64,000 bases of DNA, taken from positions 1 to 64,000 of the forward strand of contig DATAFH010000006.1 in NCBI GenBank assembly GCA_036257565.1, in the 5' to 3' direction. Shown here piece by piece: positions 21,530 through 31,551 of this stretch. The notes beneath the pieces were generated by a model, which saw nothing but the letters and a program-made list of their open reading frames with translations, was not told the origin of the DNA and searched no databases. This DNA is from DASSUW01 sp036257565. Its GTDB lineage: Bacteria; Actinomycetota; Thermoleophilia; Solirubrobacterales; Solirubrobacteraceae. Both the position numbers and the translations under genes were made by a program. Position 1 is the stretch's first letter. Every line of letters starts with the position of its first letter.

Positions 21530-23442
21530 CCATCCTCGAGCGCGTCGACCGTCCCCAGGATCTGCACAGCCTTTCCGAGGACGAGCTGCAGCAGGTCGCG
21601 CAGGAGGTGCGCGACCTGCTGATCGACACTGTGGGGCAGATCGGTGGGCACTTCGGCGCCAACCTCGGGACGTGTGAGATCGCGGTCGCGCTGCACTCGC
21701 TGCTCGACTCGCCGCGCGACAAGATCCTCTGGGACGTCGGGCACCAGGCCTACCCGCACAAGGTGCTCACCGGCCGCCGGGACGCGCTCCAGACGATCCG
21801 CAAGTACGGCGGCCTCGCGCCGTTTTGCGCGATCCACGAGTCCGAGCACGACATCATGGGCGCCGGCCACGCGTCGACCTCGATCGGCTACGCGGTGGGG
21901 CTCAAGGAGGCCATGCGGCACGGTGCGGGGGAGGACGGCCTGGTCGTCGCGGTGATCGGGGACGGGGCGATGACCGGCGGCGTCGCGTTCGAGGCGGTCC
22001 AGCAGGCCGGCGGGCTCGGCACCCCGCTCGTCGTGATCCTCAACGACAACGGCATGTCGATCTCGCCGAACGTCGGCGCCATGTCCCGCTACTTCAACCG
22101 CGTGCGGCTCGAGCCGGGGCTGTGGAAGGCGCGCGAGGGGGTCGAGGAGAAGCTCACGCGGCTGCCGGGCGGCATCGGCGCGGCCTTCGAGCGCCTCGGC
22201 CCGCAGGTCAAGGAGTCCGTTAAGGCCCTGTGGCAGCCCGGGCTCTGGTGGGAGGAGCTCGACTGGGCATACATGGGCGTGATCGACGGCCACGACGTGC
22301 GCTCGCTGCGGCGGGCGCTGCGGTCGGCCTTCGAGGCCGAGCGCCCCGTGGTGATCCACGCGGCCACGGTCAAGGGCAAGGGCTTCGCCCCCGCCGAGGA
22401 GGGCGGCCTCGAGGGCATGGAGAAGTGGCACGCGGCCAAGCCCAACTCGATCGCGGGCCGGCGCCCGGCGCCGGCGTCGCCCAAGGGCTCGGCGCCGCCG
22501 CAGTACACGCAGGTCTTCGGCGAGGCGATGGTGCGCGAGTGCCGGCGCGACGAGCGGGTGGTCGGCATCACGGCCGCCATGAACTCGGGCACGGGTCTCT
22601 CGATCCTCCAGAAGGCGATGCCCGACCGCTACTTCGACGTCGGGATCGCCGAGCAGCAGGCCGTGCTCTTCGCCGCGGGCCTCGCGCTGCAGGGGATGCG
22701 GCCGGTGGCGGCGATCTACTCGACCTTCCTGCAGCGGGCGTTCGACCAGATCGTCCACGACGTGTGCCTGCAGAGCCTCCACGTGACGTTCTGCATGGAC
22801 CGCGCGGGCCTGGTGGGGGACGACGGGCCGACGCACCACGGCGCCTTCGACATCGCGTACCTGCGGCCGCTGCCCAACATCACGCTGATGGCGCCGCGCG
22901 ACGAGGCGATGCTCGTCCACATGCTCCACACGGCCCTGCAGATCGACGGGCCGGCGGCGATCCGGTATCCCCGCGGCGAGGCCGTGGGTGTTCCGATCCC
23001 ATCCGCGCCGCTGACGATCCCGGTCGGCACGGGGGAGATCCTGCGCGAGGGTGAGCGGGTGGCCGTGGTGGGCTATGGCACGGGCGTCGGGAAGGCCTTG
23101 GGGGCGGCCGAGCTGCTCAGCGAGCGCGGGCTCGACGTGACGGTCGCCGATGCGCGCTTCGCCAAGCCTCTGGATGCGCCGCTGCTCGCCCAGCTGGCCG
23201 CCGAGCACGACCTCGTGGCGACGGTCGAGGAGGGCGTGCTCATGGGCGGCTTCGGGACGGCCGTGTGGGAGTCGCTGTCGGAGGGCGGGAGCGCGCCGCG
23301 GATGCTGCGGATCGGGCTCCCGGACCGGTACGTGACCCACGGGGCGCCGCCGTTGCTGCACGAGGAGGTCGGGTTCACGCCCGAGCGGATCGCCGAGCGG
23401 ATCGAGGCGGCTGTGTTCGAGGGTCGCGACGCTTTGGTCTGA
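21526..23442 (+). CDS. dxs: 1-deoxy-D-xylulose-5-phosphate synthase
   Basis: A 638-residue thiamine-diphosphate enzyme, the entry step of the MEP isoprenoid pathway (pyruvate + glyceraldehyde 3-phosphate). Domain I: GQIGGHFGANLGTCEIAVAL, DVGHQAYPHKVLTGR, GAGHASTSIGYAVGL, the ThDP motif GDGAMTGGVAFEA through LNDNGMSISPNVG. Domain II: RYFDVGIAEQQAVLFAAGLA (catalytic Glu), GDDGPTHHGAFDIAYLR. Domain III: EGVLMGGFGTAVWE and DRYVTHGAPPLLHEEVGFTP. All are intact and the length is typical. It ends the efp-nusB-prenyl synthase operon and faces a complex repeat region. Confidence 0.96.
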   Translation: MTILERVDRPQDLHSLSEDELQQVAQEVRDLLIDTVGQIGGHFGANLGTCEIAVALHSLLDSPRDKILWDVGHQAYPHKVLTGRRDALQTIRKYGGLAPFCAIHESEHDIMGAGHASTSIGYAVGLKEAMRHGAGEDGLVVAVIGDGAMTGGVAFEAVQQAGGLGTPLVVILNDNGMSISPNVGAMSRYFNRVRLEPGLWKAREGVEEKLTRLPGGIGAAFERLGPQVKESVKALWQPGLWWEELDWAYMGVIDGHDVRSLRRALRSAFEAERPVVIHAATVKGKGFAPAEEGGLEGMEKWHAAKPNSIAGRRPAPASPKGSAPPQYTQVFGEAMVRECRRDERVVGITAAMNSGTGLSILQKAMPDRYFDVGIAEQQAVLFAAGLALQGMRPVAAIYSTFLQRAFDQIVHDVCLQSLHVTFCMDRAGLVGDDGPTHHGAFDIAYLRPLPNITLMAPRDEAMLVHMLHTALQIDGPAAIRYPRGEAVGVPIPSAPLTIPVGTGEILREGERVAVVGYGTGVGKALGAAELLSERGLDVTVADARFAKPLDAPLLAQLAAEHDLVATVEEGVLMGGFGTAVWESLSEGGSAPRMLRIGLPDRYVTHGAPPLLHEEVGFTPERIAERIEAAVFEGRDALV

Positions 23443-23466
23443 GGTCTCCGCCGGCGAACGTCAACG

Positions 23467-23663
23467 GCGGCTGGGTAGGGAGGCGGCGGGGTCGGGGCGG
23501 TCGCGAGGGAGCATTTCGTCGACTTCGACGTGCGCCGCTTAGTGAAGGTCGACGAAATGCTTGCTATAGGGGAAGAACGTCGACTTCGTGCGCGGCAACG
23601 TCGCGAGGTCGACGAAATGCTGCCTCGCCGCGTTGACGGCTCACCACCTCCCTACCCAGCCGC
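23467..23663. repeat. Nested inverted and tandem repeat between convergent genes
   Basis: The outer arms are a perfect 17-bp inverted repeat, GCGGCTGGGTAGGGAGG (23467-23483) and its complement (23647-23663). Inside, AGCATTTCGTCGAC (23510-23523) is repeated in inverted form at 23548-23561 and again at 23608-23621, exactly 60 bp apart. Each of those two is preceded by CGTCGACTTCG, making two degenerate tandem units of about 60 bp. The right arm contains the original stop codon of the decayed SRPBCC gene. It could be a small MITE-like element, a bidirectional terminator or a structured RNA. No open frame inside looks like a protein. Confidence 0.75.
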
Positions 23664-24099
23664 AGCTTCCGAAGCCACGACGCGGTACCGCTCCAACACC
23701 CGGCCCACCCACGAGCATTCCGCTCCCGCCGCTCCGGCCCCACCGCGCCGAGCTGCTCCCACCCCCGATGCTCGATGGCCACCGCCGTGCCCGCACCGTC
23801 GGCTGTAAAGGTGACCTCGACCTCCGTCGCGTCCGCCCGGTCGAACCGCAGGTGCCACAGGTACACCAGGCGCCGCGGCGGCTCCCAGACGAGCACCTCT
23901 CCCCAGTCGTGCTCGAGCCTCTCCGGCGTGCGCTCGTAGATCCGGCCGCCCACGTGCGGCTCGAACGTCACGGCCAGCCCGGGCGACCCCGACACCGAAT
24001 GCCCGTGCGGCCACCAGCGGCTCGTCTCCACCGCCCACAGCGCGAACGCCCGCTCGGAGCGCGCACGCCACCGTGAAACCCAAGGTGCAGGGGCTCCAT
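23652..24099 (-). pseudogene. SRPBCC (AHSA1-like) domain gene with three frameshifts
   Basis: The expected protein can be followed only by changing frame three times. MEPLHLG is read from the ATG at 24099, GFTVACA in the next frame (near 24085), and RAFALWAVETSRWWPHGHSV in a third (from near 24060). That frame runs through LAVTFEPHVGGRIYERTPER and FTADGAGTAVAIEHRGWEQL, then VLERYRVVASEAAAG in yet another frame (shift near 23700) to a stop at 23652. Each break is one base. Intact homologues are AHSA1-like lipid/ligand-binding proteins co-transcribed with an ArsR-type regulator, as here (the ATG overlaps the regulator's TGA). It is probably inactive, unless the breaks are sequencing errors. Confidence 0.7.
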
Positions 24100-24401
24100 C
24101 AGTTGTCGGCCAGAAGCCGGTAGCGGGCGGCCGCCTCGCCCCAGACCTGCTCGAGATAGGCGCGGACGGCCTCGATCCCCTCGTCGTGCAGCCGGTACAG
24201 CCGGCGCGTGCCCTCGGCCCGGTCGACCACGAGGCCGGCGTCCTTGAGCAGCCGCAGGTGCCGGGAGACCGCGGGGCGGCTGATCGGCAGCGCGTCGGCC
24301 AGCTCGCGCACCGAGCGGTCACCGCTGCGCAGCAGTTCGACAACGGCACGCCGATGCGGATCGCCGAGCGCGTCGAACGGATCGCCGGTGAGCGCCTGCA
24401 A
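24099..24401 (-). CDS. ArsR-family winged-helix regulator
   Basis: A 100-residue single-domain repressor: DPFDALGDPHRRAVVELLRS, RSVRELADALPISRPAVSRH, LRLLKDAGLVVDRAEGTRRL, YRLHDEGIEAVRAYLEQVW. SRPAVSRHLRLLKDAGLV is the recognition helix and wing entry. No cysteine metal site is present, so it belongs to the metal-free group usually paired with SRPBCC proteins. Its first codon is 13 bp from a 22-bp palindrome that it probably binds, controlling itself and the divergent SRPBCC gene. The downstream partner overlaps its stop (TGATG) but is broken by frameshifts. Confidence 0.88.
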   Translation of the reverse strand: MQALTGDPFDALGDPHRRAVVELLRSGDRSVRELADALPISRPAVSRHLRLLKDAGLVVDRAEGTRRLYRLHDEGIEAVRAYLEQVWGEAAARYRLLADN

Positions 24402-24413
24402 CGAGATTGCGAG

Positions 24414-24435
24414 ACGGTAGCAAAATTGTTACCGT
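24414..24435. promoter_or_regulatory. Operator between the ArsR-type regulator and the divergent SRPBCC gene
   Basis: ACGGTA-N10-TACCGT is a perfect six-base inverted repeat; the central ten bases (GCAAAATTGT) continue the dyad with CAA/TTG. It is 13 bp from one start codon and 11 bp from the other, an arrangement typical of autoregulating ArsR-type repressors with a divergent target. Confidence 0.65.
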
Positions 24436-24445
24436 CGGCCGCGCC

Positions 24446-24871
24446 ATGAAGATCACAGAGGTCGAGGAACGCATCAACGCGGCGCCGGACGATGTATGGG
24501 CGGTGCTCGCCGATGTCGGCAGCTACCCGGACTGGGACTCCGGGGTCGAGAAGGTCGAGGGCCGATTGGAGCAGGGGGAGAAGCTCAAGGTCTTCTCGGA
24601 GATCGACCCCGGACGGGGCTATCCGGTGAAGGTCACCGAGCTCGCTCCCGGACGCGGGATGACCTGGCGCGGAGGGATGCCGCTCGGGCTCTTCACGGGC
24701 GTGCGCACGTACCGGCTCGCCTCGGAGGGCAACGGCGCGACGCGCTTCACCATGCGCGAGGAGTTCAGCGGGCTGCTGCTGCCGCTCATCGGGCGCTCGC
24801 TGCCGGACTTCCAGCCCTCGTTCGACCAGTTCGCCCGCGGGCTCAAGGCACGGGTCGAGAACGCGCGCTAG
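24446..24871 (+). CDS. SRPBCC (START-like, polyketide cyclase/AHSA1-type) protein
   Basis: A 141-residue ligand-binding fold: MKITEVEERINAAPDDVWAV, LADVGSYPDWDSGVEKVEGR, a run of strands (GYPVKVTELAPGRGMTWRGG, GVRTYRLASEGNGATRFTMR) and the C-terminal helix PLIGRSLPDFQPSFDQFARG. This is the usual layout with the W..L.D...Y..W motif. The cavity-forming fold binds lipids or aromatic compounds; the ligand is unknown. It is divergent from the ArsR-type gene and shares its operator, so it is likely induced together with, and may substitute for, the frameshifted SRPBCC gene. The stop overlaps the convergent membrane gene by four bases. Confidence 0.85.
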   Translation: MKITEVEERINAAPDDVWAVLADVGSYPDWDSGVEKVEGRLEQGEKLKVFSEIDPGRGYPVKVTELAPGRGMTWRGGMPLGLFTGVRTYRLASEGNGATRFTMREEFSGLLLPLIGRSLPDFQPSFDQFARGLKARVENAR

Positions 24872-25197
24872 GCGCGCCTCGTCCAGCGCGTGCCGGCGGT
24901 GAGCGCGAGCTCGCCAGCCGCGATCACCGCCAGCAGCGCGGCCGGGAGCGCCTCGCCGGCCGCGGCGAGCAACGCCGCGGCGGCGACCATCGCGAGCGCC
25001 AGCGCCGTGTCCGCGGCCATGTGGGTGGAGATCGGGAGACCATCCGCGAGCCCGAGGCCGGCGAGCAGGGCGCCGGCCGTCAGCACGGCCACGAACGCCG
25101 CCGGGCCGAAGCCGAGCACGAGCGGAGCGGCGATCAGCAGCAGTCCGCCGAGGAGCTCGACGAGCGCGTGCTCTGCGAGGGTGAGGCGTCGCACCAT
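24868..25197 (-). CDS. Small four-helix membrane protein
   Basis: A 109-residue protein with four hydrophobic segments: ALVELLGGLLLIAAPLVLGF, AAFVAVLTAGALLAGLGLA, ADTALALAMVAAAALLAAAG and ALPAALLAVIAAGELALTA, with short basic ends. The first segment (LVELLGGLLLIAAPLVLGF) recalls the SPW-repeat-like proteins of Actinobacteria, in which each pair of helices starts with a similar phrase. No functional residue stands out. It is divergent from tlyA (78 bp between starts), and its 3' end overlaps the SRPBCC gene. Confidence 0.65.
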   Translation of the reverse strand: MVRRLTLAEHALVELLGGLLLIAAPLVLGFGPAAFVAVLTAGALLAGLGLADGLPISTHMAADTALALAMVAAAALLAAAGEALPAALLAVIAAGELALTAGTRWTRRA

Positions 25198-25275
25198 GTC
25201 GAGGTAGATGGTCCCCGCGGGCGGGCCGCCCGTCTGTGAAGTGGGTCACGGGCTCCTCCGTTACCGTGTTGCGCC

Positions 25276-26058
25276 GTGCCCCGGGTCCGCCTCGACAGCC
25301 TGCTGGCGGAGCGTGGGCTGTTCGCTTCCCGCTCCCGTGCCGCCGCGGCGGTGATCGCCGGGCAGGTCCACGTGGGGCCCGGCCGGGCGCGGGCCGGCAA
25401 GCCGGGCCAGCTCGTGGCCGACGACGTCGAGCTTGGCGTCGACGCGCCCGCCCCGTTCGTCTCCCGCGGCGGGGTGAAGCTCGCCAACGCCCTCGACGCG
25501 CTGCAGGTCGACGTCACCGGCCGCCACGCCCTCGACGTCGGCGCGTCAACCGGCGGGTTCACCGACTGCCTGCTCCAGCGAGGAGCCGAGCACGTCATCG
25601 CGCTCGACGTCGCCTACGGGGAGCTCGACTGGCGGCTGCGCGGCGACGATCGCGTGACCGTGATCGAGCGCGTCAACGCCCGCGGGCTGGAGCCGTCGCA
25701 GCTCCCCTACGCGCCGGACCTCGTGGTCGTCGACGTGTCGTTCATCTCGCTCGCCAAAGTGCTCCCGGCGGTGCTGGCGTGCACCGCCGAGCGGTTCGAC
25801 GGCCTCGCGATGGTCAAGCCGCAGTTCGAGGTCGGCCGCGGGAACGTCGGCAAGGGCGGCGTGGTGCGCGATCCCCCGCTGCGCCGCGAGGCGATCGCGT
25901 CGGTTGCCCGGGCGGCCGGCGTCGCCGTGATGGGCTTTGCGCCGTCCGGGCTCCCCGGCCCGGCCGGCAACCGCGAGACGTTCGTGTGGCTGGCCGAGCC
26001 GGGCCGGCCGGGGGCGGTGGCCGATTTCGGCGCCGCGCTTGCCGAGGTGGACGTGTGA
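25276..26058 (+). CDS. tlyA: TlyA family rRNA 2'-O-methyltransferase
   Basis: A 260-residue protein with an S4 RNA-binding domain at the N-terminus (RVRLDSLLAERGLFASRSRA, AAVIAGQVHV) and an RrmJ-like methyltransferase domain: FVSRGGVKLANALDAL, the SAM loop LDVGASTGGFTDCLLQRGAE, LDVAYGELDWRLR, DLVVVDVSFISLAKVLP and LAMVKPQFEVGRGNVGKGGV. The catalytic Lys-Asp-Lys-Glu set typical of 2'-O-methyltransferases is visible. In mycobacteria TlyA methylates C1409 of 16S and C1920 of 23S rRNA and gives sensitivity to capreomycin. The stop overlaps the NAD kinase start (GTGA), the standard actinobacterial tlyA-ppnK-recN order. Confidence 0.94.
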   Translation: MPRVRLDSLLAERGLFASRSRAAAAVIAGQVHVGPGRARAGKPGQLVADDVELGVDAPAPFVSRGGVKLANALDALQVDVTGRHALDVGASTGGFTDCLLQRGAEHVIALDVAYGELDWRLRGDDRVTVIERVNARGLEPSQLPYAPDLVVVDVSFISLAKVLPAVLACTAERFDGLAMVKPQFEVGRGNVGKGGVVRDPPLRREAIASVARAAGVAVMGFAPSGLPGPAGNRETFVWLAEPGRPGAVADFGAALAEVDV

Positions 26059-26903
26059 GAGCGGCATCCGTGTTCACCCATCGCCGCGTGGCTGACACCG
26101 CCCATGCGATGCAGGAGCTGATGGCGGCGGCCCGGCGCTCGGGCGTGGTGCTGCGCCTGGACGAGGCCGAGGCGCGCAAGCACGGGCTCGACCCGGCCGA
26201 GGGGCTCGAGCTCGGCTCCGACCGCCGTGACGACGTCGACCTCTGCATCGTGATGGGCGGCGACGGCACCATCCTCACGGCGCTGCGGGTGTACGCGGGC
26301 ACGGGCGTCCCGGTCTTCGCCGTCAACTTCGGCGAGGTCGGGTTCCTCGCCACCGTGGACCCCGAGGGCCTCCCCGAGCACTTCAACCGCGCATTCGCGG
26401 GCGACTTCGAGCGGCTCGAGCTGCCGACGATCTCCGTCGGCCGCCCCGAGGGCACTTGGATGGCGATGAACGACATCTCGGTCCACCGCAAGCCTGGCTA
26501 TAGGGTCGCCGACCTCGCGTACGGGCTCGCGGGAGAGGAGATCGGGCGCGTGCGCTGCGACGGCCTCGTGGTCGCCACGCCGCAGGGCTCGACGGGCTAC
26601 AACCTGGCCAACGGCGGGCCGGTCATGGCCTGGGGGGTGGAGGGCTACGTCGTGTCGTTCGTGGCACCGCACTCACTGACCGCGCGCGCGCTGGTCATCG
26701 CCCCCGGCGACCTGCTGACGATCAACAACGCGTCACGCGAGGAGCCCGTGGAGGTGCACGTTGACGGGCGCCCCAGCTGCGAGCTGCCGCCGGGCGAAGA
26801 CCTGCACGTCGAGTTCGCCACGAGCTACGGGACGCTCGCCCAGCTCCCCGGGGCGAGCTTCTACCACCGGCTGCGCGAGCGTTTCGGCCGCCTCGCGCGC
26901 TGA
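26055..26903 (+). CDS. ppnK: NAD kinase
   Basis: A 282-residue kinase making NADP from NAD with ATP or polyphosphate. It begins RAASVFTHRRVADTAHAMQE. The diacylglycerol-kinase-like motif VMGGDGTILTALRVYAG (GGDGT, with catalytic Asp) is at about residue 65. Then come FAVNFGEVGFLA, the NE/D motif MAMNDISVHR, and the Gly-rich GLVVATPQGSTGYNLANGGP, followed by the beta-sandwich end (VAPHSLTARALVIAPGD, VHVDGR). The length and motifs are normal. GTG 26055 overlaps the tlyA stop. Confidence 0.95.
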   Translation: MRAASVFTHRRVADTAHAMQELMAAARRSGVVLRLDEAEARKHGLDPAEGLELGSDRRDDVDLCIVMGGDGTILTALRVYAGTGVPVFAVNFGEVGFLATVDPEGLPEHFNRAFAGDFERLELPTISVGRPEGTWMAMNDISVHRKPGYRVADLAYGLAGEEIGRVRCDGLVVATPQGSTGYNLANGGPVMAWGVEGYVVSFVAPHSLTARALVIAPGDLLTINNASREEPVEVHVDGRPSCELPPGEDLHVEFATSYGTLAQLPGASFYHRLRERFGRLAR

Positions 26904-26995
26904 TCGTCACGGTTCTGTTCCAACTCTCAGCCGACATCGTCACAGCGGCCTGATTCGCGGCGGCTCCGTCGGGTGCCGCTGATAGACCCTCACGC

Positions 26996-28699
<1,704 letters not shown>

Positions 28700-28749
28700 T
28701 GGGGAGTCGCCGGTGCGGCATCTAGACTGGACGGGCAGGAGAATCTTGC

Positions 28750-30423
28750 ATGCCTGAATCGCGCCCCCGTACCCGTTTCATCTTCGTCACCGGCGGGGTC
28801 GTCTCCTCGCTCGGCAAGGGCATCGCCGCCGCTTCGATCGGCCGGCTGCTCGTCGCCCGCGGCCTCAAGGTCGCCCTCCAGAAGTTCGACCCGTACATCA
28901 ACATCGACCCCGGGACGATGTCGCCGTTCCAGCACGGCGAGGTCTTCGTCACCGAGGACGGCGCGGAGACGGATCTCGACCTCGGCCACTACGAGCGGTT
29001 CACGGACGCGAACACGTCCCGCGGCTCGAACGTCACGGCCGGAGCGATCTACAACTCGGTGATCCGCAAGGAGCGGCGCGGCGACTACCTCGGCGGCACG
29101 GTCCAGGTCGTGCCCCATATCACCGACGAGATCAAGCACCGGGTCAAGCTGATCGCCGAGAGCCAGGACGTCGACGTCGTGATCACGGAGATCGGCGGCA
29201 CGGTGGGCGACATCGAGTCGCTGCCGTTCCTCGAGGCGATCCGCCAGTTCCCCGTGGACGTCGGGCGGCGCCGCTGCATGTACATCCACCTCACGCTCGT
29301 GCCCTACATCAGCCACGCCGGCGAGCTGAAGACGAAGCCGACGCAGCACTCGGTCAACGAGCTGCGCCGCATCGGCATCCAGCCCGACATGGTCGTGTGC
29401 CGCTCCGAAGGCGGCCTGCCGCAGGACGTGCGCAAGAAGATCGCGCTGTTCGCGTCGCTGCCGCCCGAGGCGATCATCTCGGCGCGCGACGTCGACAACA
29501 TCTACAAGGTCCCGCTTTACTTCCACCCGGAAGGGGTCGACGACTTCGTGCTCGACCACTTCGCCATGGAGGCGGCGCCGCCCGAGCTGCGCGACTGGGA
29601 GCGCCTCATGCGCCGCGCCAGCGACGCCGCAAGCTCCGCGCCCGTCCGCATCGCGCTCGTCGGCAAGTACGTCAAGCTCGAGGACGCCTACCTGTCGGTG
29701 GCCGAGTCGCTGCGCCATGCCGGCTTCCACCACGGCTGCCGGATCGAGATCGACTGGGTGGACTCGGAGACGCTCGACGACGGCGAGGTGCGCTCCCGCG
29801 TCGCGCAGGCGGACGGCATCCTCATCCCCGGCGGCTTCGGCGTGCGCGGGATCGAGGGCAAGATCACCGCCTCGCGCATCGCCCGCGAGCAGGGCATCCC
29901 GTTCCTGGGCATCTGCCTCGGCATGCAGATGGCGGTGGCCGACTTCGCGCGCCACGTTGTGGGCATGGACGGCGCGAACTCCACGGAGTTCGACCCCGAG
30001 ACGCCGTATCCGGTGATCGACCTTCTGCCGGAGCAGAAGGAGGTCGCCGACATGGGCGGCACGATGCGCCTCGGCGCCGACCCCGTGAAGCTGCACGAGG
30101 GCACGAAGGCTCGCGAGCTGTACGCCGAGCCGGTGATCTACGAGCGCCACCGCCACCGCTATGAGGTCAACAACTTCCTACGCAAGCGGCTCGAGGCCGC
30201 GGGCCTGGTGATCTCTGGCACCTCGCCCGACGACCGGCTGGTCGAGATCATCGAGATCCACGACCACCCGTTCTTCGTCGCCTCGCAGTTCCACCCGGAG
30301 TTCAAGTCGCGCCCCGAGCGCCCCGCGCCGCTGTTCCGTGACTTCGTGGAGGCCGCCCTCGGCCGCGCCCGCGAGCAGCGGCCGCAGGAGATCGCCGCGC
30401 AGCAGCCGACGCACGTAGCGTGA
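28750..30423 (+). CDS. pyrG: CTP synthase
   Basis: A 557-residue enzyme aminating UTP to CTP with glutamine. The synthetase domain has TRFIFVTGGVVSSLGKGIAA (P-loop), KFDPYINIDPGTMSPFQHGE, GHYERFTD, VITEIGGTVGDIESLPFLEA and KPTQHSVNELRR. The glutaminase domain has RIALVGKYVKLEDAYLSVAE, GILIPGGFGVRGIEGK, the nucleophile Cys in FLGICLGMQMAVADFA, and His/Glu in SQFHPEFKSRP. All catalytic residues are intact. Its stop overlaps the peptidase start (GTGA). Confidence 0.97.
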   Translation: MPESRPRTRFIFVTGGVVSSLGKGIAAASIGRLLVARGLKVALQKFDPYINIDPGTMSPFQHGEVFVTEDGAETDLDLGHYERFTDANTSRGSNVTAGAIYNSVIRKERRGDYLGGTVQVVPHITDEIKHRVKLIAESQDVDVVITEIGGTVGDIESLPFLEAIRQFPVDVGRRRCMYIHLTLVPYISHAGELKTKPTQHSVNELRRIGIQPDMVVCRSEGGLPQDVRKKIALFASLPPEAIISARDVDNIYKVPLYFHPEGVDDFVLDHFAMEAAPPELRDWERLMRRASDAASSAPVRIALVGKYVKLEDAYLSVAESLRHAGFHHGCRIEIDWVDSETLDDGEVRSRVAQADGILIPGGFGVRGIEGKITASRIAREQGIPFLGICLGMQMAVADFARHVVGMDGANSTEFDPETPYPVIDLLPEQKEVADMGGTMRLGADPVKLHEGTKARELYAEPVIYERHRHRYEVNNFLRKRLEAAGLVISGTSPDDRLVEIIEIHDHPFFVASQFHPEFKSRPERPAPLFRDFVEAALGRAREQRPQEIAAQQPTHVA

Positions 30424-31550
30424 GGCCCGCGTCCGAGGCCGAGAAGGCCCGGCTCTCCGCCCTCTTCGTCGCGCTGTGCCGGATCCCGAGCCCGTTCGGG
30501 CACGAGCGGGAGTGCGCCGACCGCGTGCGCGCCGAGCTGCGCGGCATGGGGATCGGCGTGGAGGAGGACGAGGCGGGGAACCTGCTCGCGCGGATTCCGT
30601 CGCTTCAGGCCGCCCCCCGCCAGACCGGCTCGGAGCGCGCCGTGCTGCTGTGCGCGCACCTCGACACCGTCGAGACCGAGGCGCCGATCGAGCCCGTCCT
30701 TGTGGACGGCGGCTGGGAGAACGCTCACGAGGGCATCCTGGGCGCCGACAACAAGGCGGCGCTGGCCGTCATGCTCGAGGTCGCCCGCCGTGCGACCGTC
30801 GAGGGGTCGCCGGTGGGCCTCGAGCTGCTGTTCACCGTCTCCGAGGAGGACGCGCTGGCGGGCGCCAAGGCGTTCGACGTCTCACGCCTGACGTCCGAGT
30901 TCGGCTACGTGTTCGACCATGCCACGCCGATCGGCGAGGTCGTCGTCGCGTCACCGACCTACTTCCGGCTCGAGGCGAGCTTCCGGGGCAAGGCCGCACA
31001 CGCCGGCATCCGCCCCGAGGACGGGCGCAGCGCCATCCTCGCCGCCGCGCTGGCCATCGCCGCGATGCCGCTCGGCCGCATCGACCCGCAGACCACCGCC
31101 AACGTCGGCTCCCTCAAGGGTGGCGTGGGGTCGACCAACGTCGTCCCCGAGCGCTGCCGGCTGCTGGCCGAGGCTCGCTCCCTGGATCCCGCCCGCGTCG
31201 AGCAGGTCGTGGCCGGGATCGTGGACGCGCTGCACGACGGCGCCGCGCACGCCGAGTGCGACGTCGACGTGATCTCCGAGAAGCTGTTCACCGGCTACCG
31301 CGTGCGCCCCGGCGCCTCCGAGCTCGCGGCCGCCGAGGCCGCGCTGCGCGCCTGCGGGTACGAGCCGACGCGCATCCAGACCGGCGGCGGGTCGGACGCC
31401 AATGCCCTGCAGGCCGCCGGCTTTCCGTGCCTGAACCTGGCCAACGGCACCGAGCGCAACCACGAGCCCACCGAGCGCGTTTCCGTGCCCGCGCTGGAGG
31501 GGATGCTGGACGTCGCCCTCGCCCTGCTCGACGAGGCAGCGGCCGTCTGA
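30420..31550 (+). CDS. M20 family metallopeptidase (tripeptidase T-like)
   Basis: A 376-residue di-zinc aminopeptidase. Metal ligands and catalytic residues are visible in order: His/Asp in LLCAHLDTVETEAP, bridging Asp in ILGADNKAALAVMLEVAR, the Glu-Glu pair in FTVSEEDALAGAKAFD, Asp in YVFDHATPIGE, and the last His in NGTERNHEPTERVSV. The dimerisation lid lies at about residues 180-290 (FRGKAAHAGIRPEDGRSAIL). The similarity to PepT-like proteins suggests tri- or oligopeptides as substrate, but related M20 enzymes cut acyl-amino acids. GTG 30420 overlaps the pyrG stop; the nudix gene follows after one base. Confidence 0.88.
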   Translation: MRPASEAEKARLSALFVALCRIPSPFGHERECADRVRAELRGMGIGVEEDEAGNLLARIPSLQAAPRQTGSERAVLLCAHLDTVETEAPIEPVLVDGGWENAHEGILGADNKAALAVMLEVARRATVEGSPVGLELLFTVSEEDALAGAKAFDVSRLTSEFGYVFDHATPIGEVVVASPTYFRLEASFRGKAAHAGIRPEDGRSAILAAALAIAAMPLGRIDPQTTANVGSLKGGVGSTNVVPERCRLLAEARSLDPARVEQVVAGIVDALHDGAAHAECDVDVISEKLFTGYRVRPGASELAAAEAALRACGYEPTRIQTGGGSDANALQAAGFPCLNLANGTERNHEPTERVSVPALEGMLDVALALLDEAAAV

Positions 31551-31551
31551 C

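Noticed and set aside
23510..23621. CRISPR-like repeats
   Set aside because: Only three copies of a 14-mer, in mixed orientation, without equal unique spacers or cas genes. It fits a nested palindromic element better.
26904..26995. SOS (LexA) box upstream of recN
   Set aside because: The gap contains no convincing CGAAC-N4-GTTCG-type or related dyad. Damage control of recN cannot be claimed from this sequence.
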